Positions 19,888 to 30,139 of a stretch of 64,000 nt of DNA are shown here, in pieces. The notes beneath the pieces were generated by a model that saw only the letters and a program-made list of their open reading frames with translations, was not told the origin of the DNA and ran no database searches. The position numbers and the translations under genes were made by a program. Positions within the stretch are counted from its first letter, which is position 1. Every line of letters begins with the position of its first letter. The stretch is from Poteriospumella lacustris (taxonomy: Eukaryota; Sar; Chrysophyceae; Chromulinales; Dinobryaceae): assembly GCA_008000375.1 (NCBI GenBank), contig SMOI01000055.1, positions 86,529 to 150,528 on the forward strand, written 5' to 3'.

Positions 19888-20892
19888 ATGTTGATCAAAT
19901 TGACAAACGGCAAAGTGTCTACGAAGCATCAATTCGATGATGACTGTTCGTACATTGCATTCATTCAAGCTGCATCAGAGGTTGTTCACATACCAGAGGT
20001 TGAAATTGAACTTTTAGTGGGGTTTCCCCCGAAGCTATTGCAGCCTTCAGATCCGAATGAACTCGTCAGAAACCTTGGTGTCGTTAGTGGCACTGCAGTC
20101 ACTGTTCGCCCGAATCCTGACCGGCGAAACACCGCAGGAATTCTCAAAGATATGGGATTTCCTTCCCATGTCATAATTCAGGTGATTCACTCCATGAAGA
20201 CACCCACTTTGGATGAGGCTGTAGAATTATGTTCTCTTGCTGTGTCATCAAACGGTGGTGCTCGGGAGAAAAAGATGGTGATATGGACTATACCTGCAGA
20301 CAATTCTTGCCTCTTCAATGCCATTGACTTTTTGGTTAATTCTCCGGCAGACCTACGCGGGCCAGGTCACTATCGAAGAACAGTTGCTGACGTTATCCTT
20401 TCCAACCCGGCCTTGTACAGTGAAGACTTTCTGGAAAAGAAACCAAGCGAATACGTCACTTGGATTCTTCATCCCGACAAATGGGGAGGAGAGATCGAAC
20501 TATCAATCTTATCGACACAATTGACCATTGAAATTGCGGTTGTAGATATCCAAACCGGGATATCTCTGGTTTATGGTTCCGGCAGTGGTTATGATAGGCG
20601 TATATTCTTGATATATGATGGAAGTCATTATGATGCAGTGGTTCGATCAACTGACTTAGTTCATTCCCCTCCACAGTTTAGCTGCATCGAACGATCCTTT
20701 GCTGCAGGAACCGATGATATTTTGGAAGAAGTGAAGGAGTTAGCACTGGACAGAAGGAAAAAGAGACAATTCACAAACTTACGATCGGGGTCGCTTCTTT
20801 GCAAGCAATGCGATTGTGTATTGACAGGACAAAAGGAAGCTGTGGAACACGCCAAACAGACTGGACATACAAATTTCGGCGAAGTCGTGTAG
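19888..20892 (+). CDS. YOD1: YOD1/OTU1-like deubiquitinase
   Basis: YOD1/OTU1 proteins remove ubiquitin from substrates of the p97/Cdc48 ATPase, notably in ER-associated degradation. A 334-residue protein in one exon. The N-terminal 80 residues look like the UBX-like Cdc48-binding domain. The OTU domain has the catalytic Asp138 and Cys141 (ADNSCLFNA) and His247 (DGSHYDAVV). The C-terminus has the family's C2H2 finger (CKQCDCVL to HAKQTGH). Between UBX-like and OTU parts is a UBA-like segment (GILKDMGFPS, about 88-120), not usual in YOD1, which may bind ubiquitin. Length is close to the family norm (about 300-350). Confidence 0.9.
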   Translation: MLIKLTNGKVSTKHQFDDDCSYIAFIQAASEVVHIPEVEIELLVGFPPKLLQPSDPNELVRNLGVVSGTAVTVRPNPDRRNTAGILKDMGFPSHVIIQVIHSMKTPTLDEAVELCSLAVSSNGGAREKKMVIWTIPADNSCLFNAIDFLVNSPADLRGPGHYRRTVADVILSNPALYSEDFLEKKPSEYVTWILHPDKWGGEIELSILSTQLTIEIAVVDIQTGISLVYGSGSGYDRRIFLIYDGSHYDAVVRSTDLVHSPPQFSCIERSFAAGTDDILEEVKELALDRRKKRQFTNLRSGSLLCKQCDCVLTGQKEAVEHAKQTGHTNFGEVV

Positions 20893-21385
20893 CACTTGTC
20901 ATCCCCCGTTGTTCAACTTCGCATTTCGAAAGCCATCTTCTTCTTGTCTGGAGTTTCATCTGCTGGCGCAGATCCAACGAAAATCTACAATGTAACAATA
21001 TGAGCCATTTACTTCAAAAGTATGTCCATAACCTTAGTTTGTTGGTTACATATGCATGGCATCCCATAATTTCAGTGGGCCCGAACTAGTTTTGTTGTCA
21101 AGCCTCCAAATTTAGCGTAGCCATGGGAGACATAATCAATTTGGTCGAAACGAAATCGCCAGCTGCTTGGCTGCGAACCACCAAGTAACGAGAAAACTCT
21201 TCGAAAAGAAGTATAATATAATATACTGAACGGAAAGAAACGGAGGGAGGAGGGGGGAAAACGAGATACAGTATCGCGTATCATCGAACAGACGCAACAA
21301 AAACCAATCAACTGTTGGAAGAAATAAGTATGTACAAAGCAGGAGCACGAGCCGTTTCTGCCGGCAACGAACTCTGGTCAACGCC
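20893..21385. other. Intergenic between convergent genes
   Basis: This holds the 3' ends of the OTU gene and the kinase gene. It contains AT-rich tataatataatata near 21210-21222 and a purine-rich run near 21240-21260. No gene seen. Confidence 0.5.
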
Positions 21386-23531
21386 TCAACGAAAGGTAGA
21401 ATTCATCGGGATATAAGTGTAATAAAAGAGCGCTCCGGCCATGTTGTCGTGCATCTCTTCAGCGACGAAAGAGGTGTCACGATGAATCGCTTGCCTCCAA
21501 AATGTGTGCGGCAACGACTCCAAATCGTGAGCCGACAGAGGATAACGACTGGTCAAACGCTTGCCACGGTCCTCTGTATCGATGGCATCATCATGTGGTG
21601 GTACAGACAAATTTTCTTTCTGTTCTTCATGAGCCACCGCGGTGCGTTTGGGACGCTTATGATCACCATCGCCATGAAGATGCTGAATGTGTGACACAAA
21701 ATGAATCGAAGGCAGCTTCGTTTGGTCTTGAACGTGCTTCGAGTGAATAAGGTCGCGTGGAGTCTTCACTGAAACCGAATCTTCTGATTGAGGAGTCGGG
21801 GAGTCTTTCAACAGCTCCGTGTGTGAACTTGGTAAAGAAGTGAATGCGGGTGGAATACCATCCCAAAGTGTCGGGACTTTAGACGACACTCCATTCGTCT
21901 CAGATGGTTGTTGTTCTTCCATCGCCCCTGTACTAACATCCCCAATGATGTAGCCATCATCTTGGTTGGAACAATCAGCAAGATTCGATGACGAATTTCT
22001 CTTTTCGTCGATTCGTGGTGCCGATGCAACGTCACCTTGACGGGCCATGGTAGAGGATGTCGGCGATAACAGATCATTGCGACTTCGATGCTTACGCTCG
22101 AGTTGAATCAACGACTGTACAGGACGTAACTCGCTGTGCAGTGACCGCAACAGTTTGCCACGAACTCGATTATTCACAGATCCTGTTTCGGAGTCTTCGC
22201 TCTCCGTCTGACCATCATCTTCGTGGTCACTGGATTGCTTTTCCACGCGATACATTCGACTGGGACTCAAAATGTTTCGCTCATTGTTTGGTACAGCCCC
22301 GTGCAACTCCTCCTCCAAGCTGCGAGGCGTCGTGCAGGCGGTCGAAGCGGCCGTAGGAGATTTCTTTGCCTCCAACGTCTTTTGGTGTCGGGCTGGACGA
22401 AACTACAAGAAGAAAAACAAATGGAATGCACAATGACGAGCAACGGACGAGAAAAGTGGCAAGTATGAGTGCACGTACCCATGGATGATTCAAAGATTCC
22501 TTTGCTGTCAATCGCGTAAACGGATCAACATTCAGAAGCTGCCGAATGAGATCCTTGCATAAATCTGAGACGCCACACCACTGCTTAGCTGGGAAGCGGA
22601 GTTTGAAATGACTACTACACTCGGTTCGATCAGCTGGTAATGCTTCCAAGCTAATGCTAAAGGGCAATTTCGCTGACATCGTGCAATACAACAAAACGCC
22701 CAACGCCCAGTTATCGACGGAGGTCGAGTATTGTTTATTTTGACGAATTTCTGGTGCGATATAACCACCCGTACCCAAGAACGAACCAGTCAGATCATGC
22801 TTTAATATTGTTGAAAATCCAAAGTCTATCAGTTTCAGAGACACTTCGCCATTGACTTTGTGAAAGAAAATAACATTTTCTGCTTTAATGTCGCGGTGAA
22901 TCACACCACGATCATGAAGATAGGCCACCGCTGAAAAGATTCCAAACAATGACGTGCAAGCTAAATCTTCTGGGAGTGGGCCATGTTTCAGAATGTAATC
23001 AAATAATTCGCCACCCGGTAGATACTCCGTGACAATGAAAAGGAGACGCTTTGTTTCCACAAAATCCTGGAAAGCGACGATATGAGGATGATTGATTCGT
23101 CGAAGAATATCAACCTCCTTCCGAAGCTGTTGCAACAATGGTTCTACATCTTCTTCGACCATTCCCAATGTTAATTTCCTCTTATCGATGACTTTGCAAG
23201 CGAAAGGCTTTCGATGTCCAATGTACTTTCGTCGCTTGTGATAAATTTGATACACTTTTGACGTGGTCCCCACTCCAAGTAATTTGCCAAACTCGTACAG
23301 CTTCAGAAACTCTTGGGGCACGCCAGTCACTACTTGCTGTAGTTGTTTTTCGTATGTTTCCAAAACAGGCTCGCTATATGACTGTTCGCGCTTGCGCAAC
23401 GGCATTCGTCGCTTCTCAGCATCAGCGGCGTTTTGTTCATAATAAATCGGACTCTCATCGCTCACTATCCGTCCAACTTTATCTGCTGTATTTTCTAAGC
23501 ATGTTCGCAACAGGCTACAGTCGTTGCCCAT
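21386..23531 (-). CDS. CAMK-like Ser/Thr protein kinase, possible N-myristoylation
   Basis: Two exons, 23531-22479 and 22402-21386, with a 76-bp GT-AG intron, give 689 residues. The kinase domain (about 80-352) is complete: GVGTTSKV loop near 84, ACKVI lysine, HRDIKAEN catalytic loop near 205, DFG near 236, APE near 258, and a final NHPW motif as in CAMK/SNF1-type kinases, just at the intron. The start chosen, MGNDCSLL, carries Gly2, Ser6 and Cys5, fitting N-myristoylation plus palmitoylation and so membrane attachment. The 340-residue tail is polar and low in complexity with many Ser-Pro sites, probably regulatory. No calmodulin-binding or EF-hand region was recognised. Convergent with the OTU gene. 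Confidence 0.9.
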
Positions 23532-23940
23532 GTCCGCGAGGTGTTGTTTGCGTGTAGATTGTTCGTGTGAATCTGGACAAAAGAAAAGAATCTCGAAATT
23601 TCTCAATACTCGTTTATTTAATGGGGTTCTTTTCTGATGCACTTTCGAAGTGCACAAGAGTAAGAATATCCAGGGTGTTATTTAGTTGCATGAACCGTTT
23701 CTTGACTTTCGGATTCCTGTTGTCATTCTTGAGCGAAGTCAAGGAAAATTATTTTCATCCTTGAAGAAGAAGCGGTTGAGGTGTTCGACTGGCTGGCACG
23801 TTTTCACGGCTTTCTGGAAAACCTTATTCCGATATTCCGTAGATTTAGCTCGACCCGGAATTGTTGGATGAGGGATGAAAGTAATCAGTAAACCAAACTA
23901 CAGTATATCCATAATTTTCGTGCATCTAAGTACATAGTTG
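23532..23940. other. Intergenic, kinase promoter region
   Basis: AT-rich, with stops in all frames and only short open frames. Nothing recognisable. Confidence 0.45.
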
Positions 23941-24420
23941 CTAAAAGGTTTTGGTGCCGTGTGTAGTAATCCTTAATAGCGTGACGGGGCGTGTGCGCAA
24001 AGATCGTGTGCTACTGGTTACAGGCGACTGTTGTTGCGCTGTCCACATTGCCATATGATCGAAATTAACTGACACAGATCGTAACAATGACGACCGCCCT
24101 AAGTCTAGAACGGCGGGATCAACCTTGGGTTCGCTGTACGGCTTGGTCATTTGCGTGATTGTTTGTCTTTAATTGGAAATAGAGTTATATCATCTCCATC
24201 GAAGGCGACGAAGAGCACTCGTCGCTCATCCTCTATGTCTAAGCTGATACAATAGGAACTGTAAAGAGCGGACAAATAACCTGTCAAGAGCCAAGTACGA
24301 TTGGTCATTAGTATTCGCGAAGCGATTGCCCAACTTATCTCCATACTGGCCATACAATTGGTCATAGTGTTCATACAACTTTGGAGCGGCTAGTAAGCTC
24401 TGTTGGATATTTCCATTCAT
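23941..24420 (-). CDS. Possible small multi-exon gene, structure unresolved
   Basis: Three short minus-strand open frames adjoin: 24420-24226 (MNGNIQQSLLAAPKLYEH...), the frame ending at 24147 (LDIEDERRVLFVAFDGD...) and 24150-23941 (MTKPYSEPKVDPAVLD...). The first two overlap in different frames and both look protein-like. A branch-point-like TACTAAT followed by a pyrimidine-poor CTTGACAG lies at about 24330-24290, so an intron is likely, but no single splice joins all three without a stop. The last frame begins on the stop of the second (ATGA overlap). No family recognised; it may be one or two small genes or a decayed gene. Confidence 0.25.
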
Positions 24421-24809
24421 TGTTGAGTTGAGTGGAGCCGGTAAAGCAAATGTTGCGCCTTTAAAGTCAAGCTAATGAATGGATTGAGACTTTGATTCGC
24501 CAACGGCAGATAAATTCTGACTTCTGGTAATCCCTCTCTTTGGTCTTCCTCTCCTACAATGCAGTTCCGAGAGAGGGCACTCTCAGTGTCCCGTTTCGCG
24601 CATCGGTCTGTTCGTGACAGCTTATCCTGCTGCGAGCAAGCAGAGCCGCATTCGCAAGAATATCCACGGAACGGAGTAACTTTATTCATGTCACTTCCAT
24701 AGGGAAAACGCACACAACGATAACCAAGACTGTTTTGTCGGAGGCATTAAACAACGAGCCGCGAGGAAGGGGGCCTTCACCGTTACTTTTGAAAAGATAT
24801 CATGAAGAA
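24421..24809. other. Intergenic region upstream of the 5-phosphatase
   Basis: It probably holds the 5' untranslated part of the inositol 5-phosphatase gene. The frame of that gene stays open back to a stop at 24615-24617 without an ATG, so an unseen upstream exon is possible. A minus-strand frame from ATG 24689 (90 codons) contains a Cys-rich CECGSACSQQD but no recognisable family. Confidence 0.4.
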
Positions 24810-27800
24810 ATGATGACGGGAGACGACAACGATAATTTTGTGAAGGATTCCTTGCAACGATCGACTAGTTTGTTCGGAATCCCATTGAAAGTATTGACTT
24901 GGAATGTTAATGGCAAGTTGGACACCATCGACGAAATCCGAGAAAAGTTACTCTTTCCAACATATTATGAAATGCCGACCGATGACCCCAAGATGGTGAT
25001 TATTGGGTTGCAAGAGATGGTCGAACTTTCCGCTGCCAATGTCATTGAAAATTCGGTTGCAAAGACATCATCATCGACTGAACGCTTTCAAAATTGGAAA
25101 GATATGGTTCTTCAAGTTCTTCAAGATCGGAATTCCAATTATTCCTTCGTTGGCGGTGAGTGCATGGTTGGGGTTGGGCTCATGGTGTTTTGCGATGGAA
25201 GTCTGTTGTCAGATATTCGAAATTTACAAGTTCAAAAGTTGGCCCGTGGTGTCGGTGGAGTGTTGGGCAATAAAGGTGCCGTCTATCTCAGGATGGATTT
25301 GATGGATTCATCGTTGTGCTTTATCTCCGCCCATTTTGCGGCCCATCGCGAAAAGGTTAAGAAACGAAACGAAGATTATCATGCGATTCTAACAATAGCT
25401 GTATTTCATGATCTCGACGAAGTTTCGTCGATTGCACCACAGTGGACAGTGGCGGAGCAACAAAAGGTTGGGAAGTTGCGGGCAGAAGTGGATCGTGTAA
25501 AACGCAGAATGAACAACGCCTTGCAAAATTATCAGTTTGCGCCTCGCACCGGTTTAGTGCCCACCCAAAGTTTTCATTCAACGCAAAGTGGGATGTTGAA
25601 TAACAGCTCTTATGACATGACGAATGCGTCGAATGGTGATAAAGGCCGAGACCGATCATATTCAACGACGGATCGGACCAACGTCAGCGCCAGTGGAACG
25701 AAGGCGAAAATGTTTTCTGCGAATGATCACGACATTGTTATCTTTGTTGGCGATCTGAACTATCGCATCGTTGCATCTGTGGATATTATGGATGTTTACG
25801 AGATGATTCATGGGCATGAACTGCTTCGGTTAGCCTCCTATGATCAGTTGTGTCAAGAACGTGAGAGAAATCGTGTTTTCAATGGGTTCAATGAAGGTCT
25901 CTTGACATTCCCACCGACATATCAGTTCATTCCAGGAAAGAATGTGTACGATGATCGAAAAGACAAGAAAATGCGATGTCCTGCGTGGTGCGACCGTATC
26001 TTGTGGAGGTGTGGCAAGCCGTCAAAGCAGTACGCTGCACTGACCAGTAATAAGTTAGATTCAGCCGAAAGTGATTCTTCCGATGAAGACGAACCCAACG
26101 GTGATGTCAATGAAAGCTTGACTATTAGTCACAAAAGCATTGAAACGACTCGTGCACAAGTTGGGTCGCCGGTGGCATTGCCGCCCGATACACCCGCTTC
26201 AACCGTTTTCTCGCCAACGAATCCCATGCATCGCAGGGCTTTCTTCCCTGATGACCCTGATCGTCCTCCTGATAGTGATGACGATGATGAAGCGGAAGGA
26301 GTCGCCAAAGAGCCCCCAAAATCTCATGTGGAGGAAAGCCCACACGAAGCTCGTGAAAGCACCGTCCCAGGGGGCTTCGAGAAACGACTTTCTCGCCCAC
26401 TTCCACCCGTTCCGACAGTAGCACCACCAATGTTGCAACATGAAACAGACCCACCAATCGTAGTGACCGATGACGACGACGATGATGCCGATTCTGATGA
26501 CGATGGCGTTGATCGCAGGCAACGGTCCCCAGAAGTGAAAGAAGCGCAACAGCAACGCAGTGAAGCTATAGCTCGTCGATTGATGGCCCGTACTTCTGTG
26601 CGTCTCAACGATGATCCTGAATTTCACGAATACGTTCGACGATCATCAATTCGTCTGAGTGCAGAGGATTCCGAAGCGTCATCGTTGCTGTTGTCGCTAA
26701 GTGATCAATCAGTCGCCGCTGCTATGGCAGCAATAGAAGGGACCGTTGCAGCGGAACCAACAGCACAAGCAACCGATGCTACCGACGCAGGAATCACAAC
26801 ATCTTCAACGGATCTAGGCTCCGATGAACAAAACCCCGCTGTGCCTCTCAAACAACGACCAGTTCATATCGAAGAAACCATCGAATTGATTTCGTATCAT
26901 TCGTGCACGAATCTGATTTCAGATCATAAACCAGTGTCAGCATTGATGTATTTACGAGTCCGTCGAGTTGATTGGACACGTCATGAGCAGCGCATGGTTC
27001 GTTGTTATTCCTCGATGCTGCATCAAGCAGACGTTCAGCCGCTGTACAGTCCTTCGCTAGATTTGACGTGGCATCGTGTGCGACTGGTGTCACCTCCAGC
27101 CATTCCATTTGTACCGGAGATACATGCAAAACCTTCTGGTTCTTATTTCCAGCTTCCGGGTCGACGGCCGACAACCACGCATAGTCCACGTTCGCCGAGG
27201 ATTTCATCTGAGCAGCCGGATGGTTGTCAACCTACCTGTATCCTCTTGCGAAGCGTAAGTAAAGAGGGATCTTCTGCTACCGTGGAGATATTCAACCGCA
27301 GCCCATCGCTACCGGCGTTGTTGGATATTGCACGAGATTCAGTTCCATCGTGGCTATCCATTACCATATCTTCCATGGTGATTTTACCGCAGCATAGCGT
27401 GCAGCTCACGCTACGCAATGATCACACGCTTAGTACCCTGCAACTGGTACAAGATGTGGAATTGTATCGAGATTTCGCACAAGAAAATCTCCGCACGATT
27501 GGGAAGTATTTGGATTTACCGCCCAATGATCCCGCCATGCAAATCTATGCTTTTGTGCGTGTGTCGTTGGTTTGGTCCTTGGAAGCCATGACATCTCATG
27601 TGCGTCAGCAGCTGCAACAGCAACAACAACTGACCAGAAGTGGCGATGCTGGAGATGTTTCTGCCATTCCCACTGCCCAGGAAGTTGAAAATCAGTACAT
27701 CACGAAGCTCTTTGAAGGTGCCATGCGCGGAGAAATGGCCCGACATAAGCGACGCGGTTTGGTGGTGGACGCTTGCGATGATGACGCTCACGGTGACAGT

Positions 27801-27947
27801 CTGTTCATGGATGAGAAACAACGGAGTTTTGATGGAGAAGCTGCGGAAGCAAAACCAATAATCGATGTGCTTCCGAGACAGGAATCCGTTCAGCGACGTT
27901 TTGTTCTGCCCGTTGTCTGTTCCATGGCAATGGATCAAAGTGTTTAG
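24810..27947 (+). CDS. OCRL/INPP5B-like inositol polyphosphate 5-phosphatase
   Basis: These enzymes remove the 5-phosphate of PI(4,5)P2 and related lipids on endosomes, Golgi and cilia. The frame from ATG 24810 encodes 1,045 residues. All catalytic motifs are visible: LTWNVNGK (about 29), GLQEMVELS, FISAHFAAHREK, VFVGDLNYRI, PAWCDRILW (about 392) and SDHKPV (about 704). An acidic, Ser/Pro-rich insert of some 300 residues separates the last two motifs, which are normally some 50-80 residues apart. After the domain come an Ig-like ASH/MSP-type region (about 740-910) and an alpha-helical end, as in OCRL, but no clear RhoGAP domain. In OCRL the ASH part binds Rab GTPases. The frame is open upstream to 24618 without ATG, so the N-terminus is uncertain. 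Confidence 0.88.
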   Translation: MMTGDDNDNFVKDSLQRSTSLFGIPLKVLTWNVNGKLDTIDEIREKLLFPTYYEMPTDDPKMVIIGLQEMVELSAANVIENSVAKTSSSTERFQNWKDMVLQVLQDRNSNYSFVGGECMVGVGLMVFCDGSLLSDIRNLQVQKLARGVGGVLGNKGAVYLRMDLMDSSLCFISAHFAAHREKVKKRNEDYHAILTIAVFHDLDEVSSIAPQWTVAEQQKVGKLRAEVDRVKRRMNNALQNYQFAPRTGLVPTQSFHSTQSGMLNNSSYDMTNASNGDKGRDRSYSTTDRTNVSASGTKAKMFSANDHDIVIFVGDLNYRIVASVDIMDVYEMIHGHELLRLASYDQLCQERERNRVFNGFNEGLLTFPPTYQFIPGKNVYDDRKDKKMRCPAWCDRILWRCGKPSKQYAALTSNKLDSAESDSSDEDEPNGDVNESLTISHKSIETTRAQVGSPVALPPDTPASTVFSPTNPMHRRAFFPDDPDRPPDSDDDDEAEGVAKEPPKSHVEESPHEARESTVPGGFEKRLSRPLPPVPTVAPPMLQHETDPPIVVTDDDDDDADSDDDGVDRRQRSPEVKEAQQQRSEAIARRLMARTSVRLNDDPEFHEYVRRSSIRLSAEDSEASSLLLSLSDQSVAAAMAAIEGTVAAEPTAQATDATDAGITTSSTDLGSDEQNPAVPLKQRPVHIEETIELISYHSCTNLISDHKPVSALMYLRVRRVDWTRHEQRMVRCYSSMLHQADVQPLYSPSLDLTWHRVRLVSPPAIPFVPEIHAKPSGSYFQLPGRRPTTTHSPRSPRISSEQPDGCQPTCILLRSVSKEGSSATVEIFNRSPSLPALLDIARDSVPSWLSITISSMVILPQHSVQLTLRNDHTLSTLQLVQDVELYRDFAQENLRTIGKYLDLPPNDPAMQIYAFVRVSLVWSLEAMTSHVRQQLQQQQQLTRSGDAGDVSAIPTAQEVENQYITKLFEGAMRGEMARHKRRGLVVDACDDDAHGDSLFMDEKQRSFDGEAAEAKPIIDVLPRQESVQRRFVLPVVCSMAMDQSV

Positions 27948-28219
27948 TGCATGTAACTGTCGTTTGCTTCCCAAGGCGATAACTTTGTAAATATGAATTG
28001 TTTTTTTATATATGTATCAATTCGAAATTGTGTGTAAGATAAACGTAGCTCGGTTGTTACTTTCCCTTCGGGCCGGATCCAACAGGGTGTCGGATACTAC
28101 TTGATACCGTCGATGGTTATCGTCGAGGCGACGGTATCATCATCGTCGTCGTGTTCAGACACTGTGGTCTTCGTGGCTCGGTGGTTGGAATGGTTCAAAA
28201 GGTTTAGACGAGAGTGCGA
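27948..28219. promoter_or_regulatory. GT61-like gene promoter with 11-bp hairpin
   Basis: TGATACCGTCG (28102-28112) and CGACGGTATCA (28129-28139) are exact inverse copies around a 16-nt gap, directly followed by a catcatcgtcgtcgtg repeat. The region may be an operator or lie in the 5' untranslated RNA. An AT-rich stretch at 27990-28030 is the likely 3' end of the 5-phosphatase gene. Confidence 0.4.
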
Positions 28220-29741
28220 ATGACACAAGCATCATCACTCATATCCCAATATCAATATAGATCGATCATGAATGCATGGCGCAGTATCTTGTGGGGTGCA
28301 ATTGTTCTTATAACGTTGCTAGCTATGCCCCTGATGAGCGAGATGCCGCAACCTCTTCCTCGAGTGAACTTGATTCACCCGATTTGCACCCAGCAAGCCG
28401 GAAAGAGATACAATTTCGATAAGCACGTTTCAATTCAAGTGAAATCTATTCGAAGTCACCCACCATGTCCATGCGCCATCGATGTCAACGGAAAATGTCG
28501 CTTCGCTGAGCACATGTGCTTTGGAGCGAATACAACATTTCTTTGCACTCTTCACATGAAAGACCTCACAATATCGAGTTGGGGTGCTTTGATTGAAGGG
28601 GATAGAAAGTCGAGAGATGTAATTTCGCTTGGGGATAATAGTTTCGCAGGCGGCCACGCGCCCCAGTATTGGCCAGAGGCAAATGCCGTCATCTACCGTG
28701 GTATCGAATTGGCTCTACAGAGATTCAAACCGGTCAACTCCCCTATTCCAACGAAAGATGTAGTAATACCAACAAGAATGCGATGGGATGACTGTTTTAA
28801 CCATCTTAGTTTCCAATCGCTTCCTTTGATTGGACTTGTCTACGAGCACCAACCACAATTGTTTCACACTGCATATTGGCATGCAAGCCGATTTACTGCC
28901 GCGATTCTCTTACTTCTGGGCGTAGAATATCAACGGCTTCTTATAGAAACCCATGTCACTGCTACAACGGCGGTGCTGCCGTGGATTCCACATTGGAGTC
29001 CCTTCGATACCGCTCCGATTCGAGGCATCGCCCGAAATGTGTCCATTCTCGCCACCCAAAACCTCTTGTCGCGTAAAGTTACGTTGGCTAAGAATTCAGC
29101 AGTGGTTACATTGATCCCTATGAATTATCTCTATGAGCCTACAAGCTTAAACTTCAACGAGAACGAGCGATATGTTGTGTACTTCAATCGTTCCAGTGGT
29201 GGTAAACGCACTGTAGACAACGAAGGAGAGATCTTGGCGGCTATTCACAACATGTTGCTCCCTCCCTATCGATTAGTTGTCCTGCCTCCAGTGAAAGAAT
29301 ACAAGAAGCTTCACCAAATCCATGCAGTTTGGCAGCAATATGCTCGTATAGTCAATCGAGCTGTCGTGCTAATTGGCCCGCATGGTAAGGCTCTCCTCAC
29401 ATTCCTCGTAATGATTCATCTCTTTTATTATTTCTATATTTGCTATAGGTGGTGGCTTAAACAATATGATGTGGGCACCAGATGATTGTGACATGATCGA
29501 GTTCAATGAAATTGGCGATGAAGCCCATTACACCCAGAGTTACGGCAAGATTCCTGTACGACGTGTGTTTTTGAATGGATTTTGGGCCAAATCTGGTCCC
29601 AATAGCAAGTATTACGTTATCCCTGCGGTGAAGAAACATCCCATAGATTTTTATGAAGGATCTATGACCATCGATGTTGAACATGTGAAGCAGATGTTCT
29701 CGCTGGTTCAAAGTGGTCGCTTGATTCGACGCGCCGCGTAG
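28220..29741 (+). CDS. GT61-like (DUF563) type II membrane glycosyltransferase
   Basis: Exons 28220-29384 and 29449-29741 with a 64-bp intron; 485 residues. The N-terminus has a signal anchor (ILWGAIVLITLLAMPLM), so the enzyme should face the Golgi or ER lumen. The C-terminal half carries the GT61 hallmark, IGPHG at the end of exon 1 joined to GGLNNMMWAP in exon 2, followed by EIGDEAHY; this fits the EOGT/plant xylosyltransferase family that moves pentose or GlcNAc residues. The splice restores exactly this motif, which supports the intron. Cys-rich stretch near residues 80-115 (PPCPCA, CRFAEHMCF) suggests disulfides. The ATG at 28268 is an alternative start just before the anchor. Confidence 0.8.
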
Positions 29742-30139
29742 GCCATTTCGCCGTTTTTCTTCTACATATATTGTCATACTTTCTTGTACTTCGTTGTGCT
29801 GCCCCCCACCTTGTAACGTGTATGTATATACTATATGTTTACTTATGATCTTCGTGCTCTTCTCGTGGGAAGTTGATGTTGGTGTGAGATGAAGTTGAAG
29901 TTGAAACGACTTCCACTCACTACCGACGGACGGACATTGGCAGAGTACCCTGCTGAGGCCTTCCCCGGATTCCCATCGGACCGTCACCGTCCGTCCAACG
30001 ATGATGACGAATCAACAAGACAACAATATCATTGCATTCGATAGATCCTTGTGCTCCAGTTGCATCGCATTGGATTTTCCATTCCGTCATTTCTTTGGGA
30101 TTGTCTATCTTGTAGAAGCCCGGTGGGTGAAAGAGAAAG
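29742..30139. other. Intergenic, GT61 3' end and E1 promoter
   Basis: AT-rich to about 29860, then mixed. No gene recognised. Confidence 0.45.

Noticed and set aside
24558-24702. ATG at 24558 as start of the inositol 5-phosphatase
   Set aside because: It is in another frame and ends at a stop codon at 24700-24702; no GT-AG intron joins it convincingly to the main frame.
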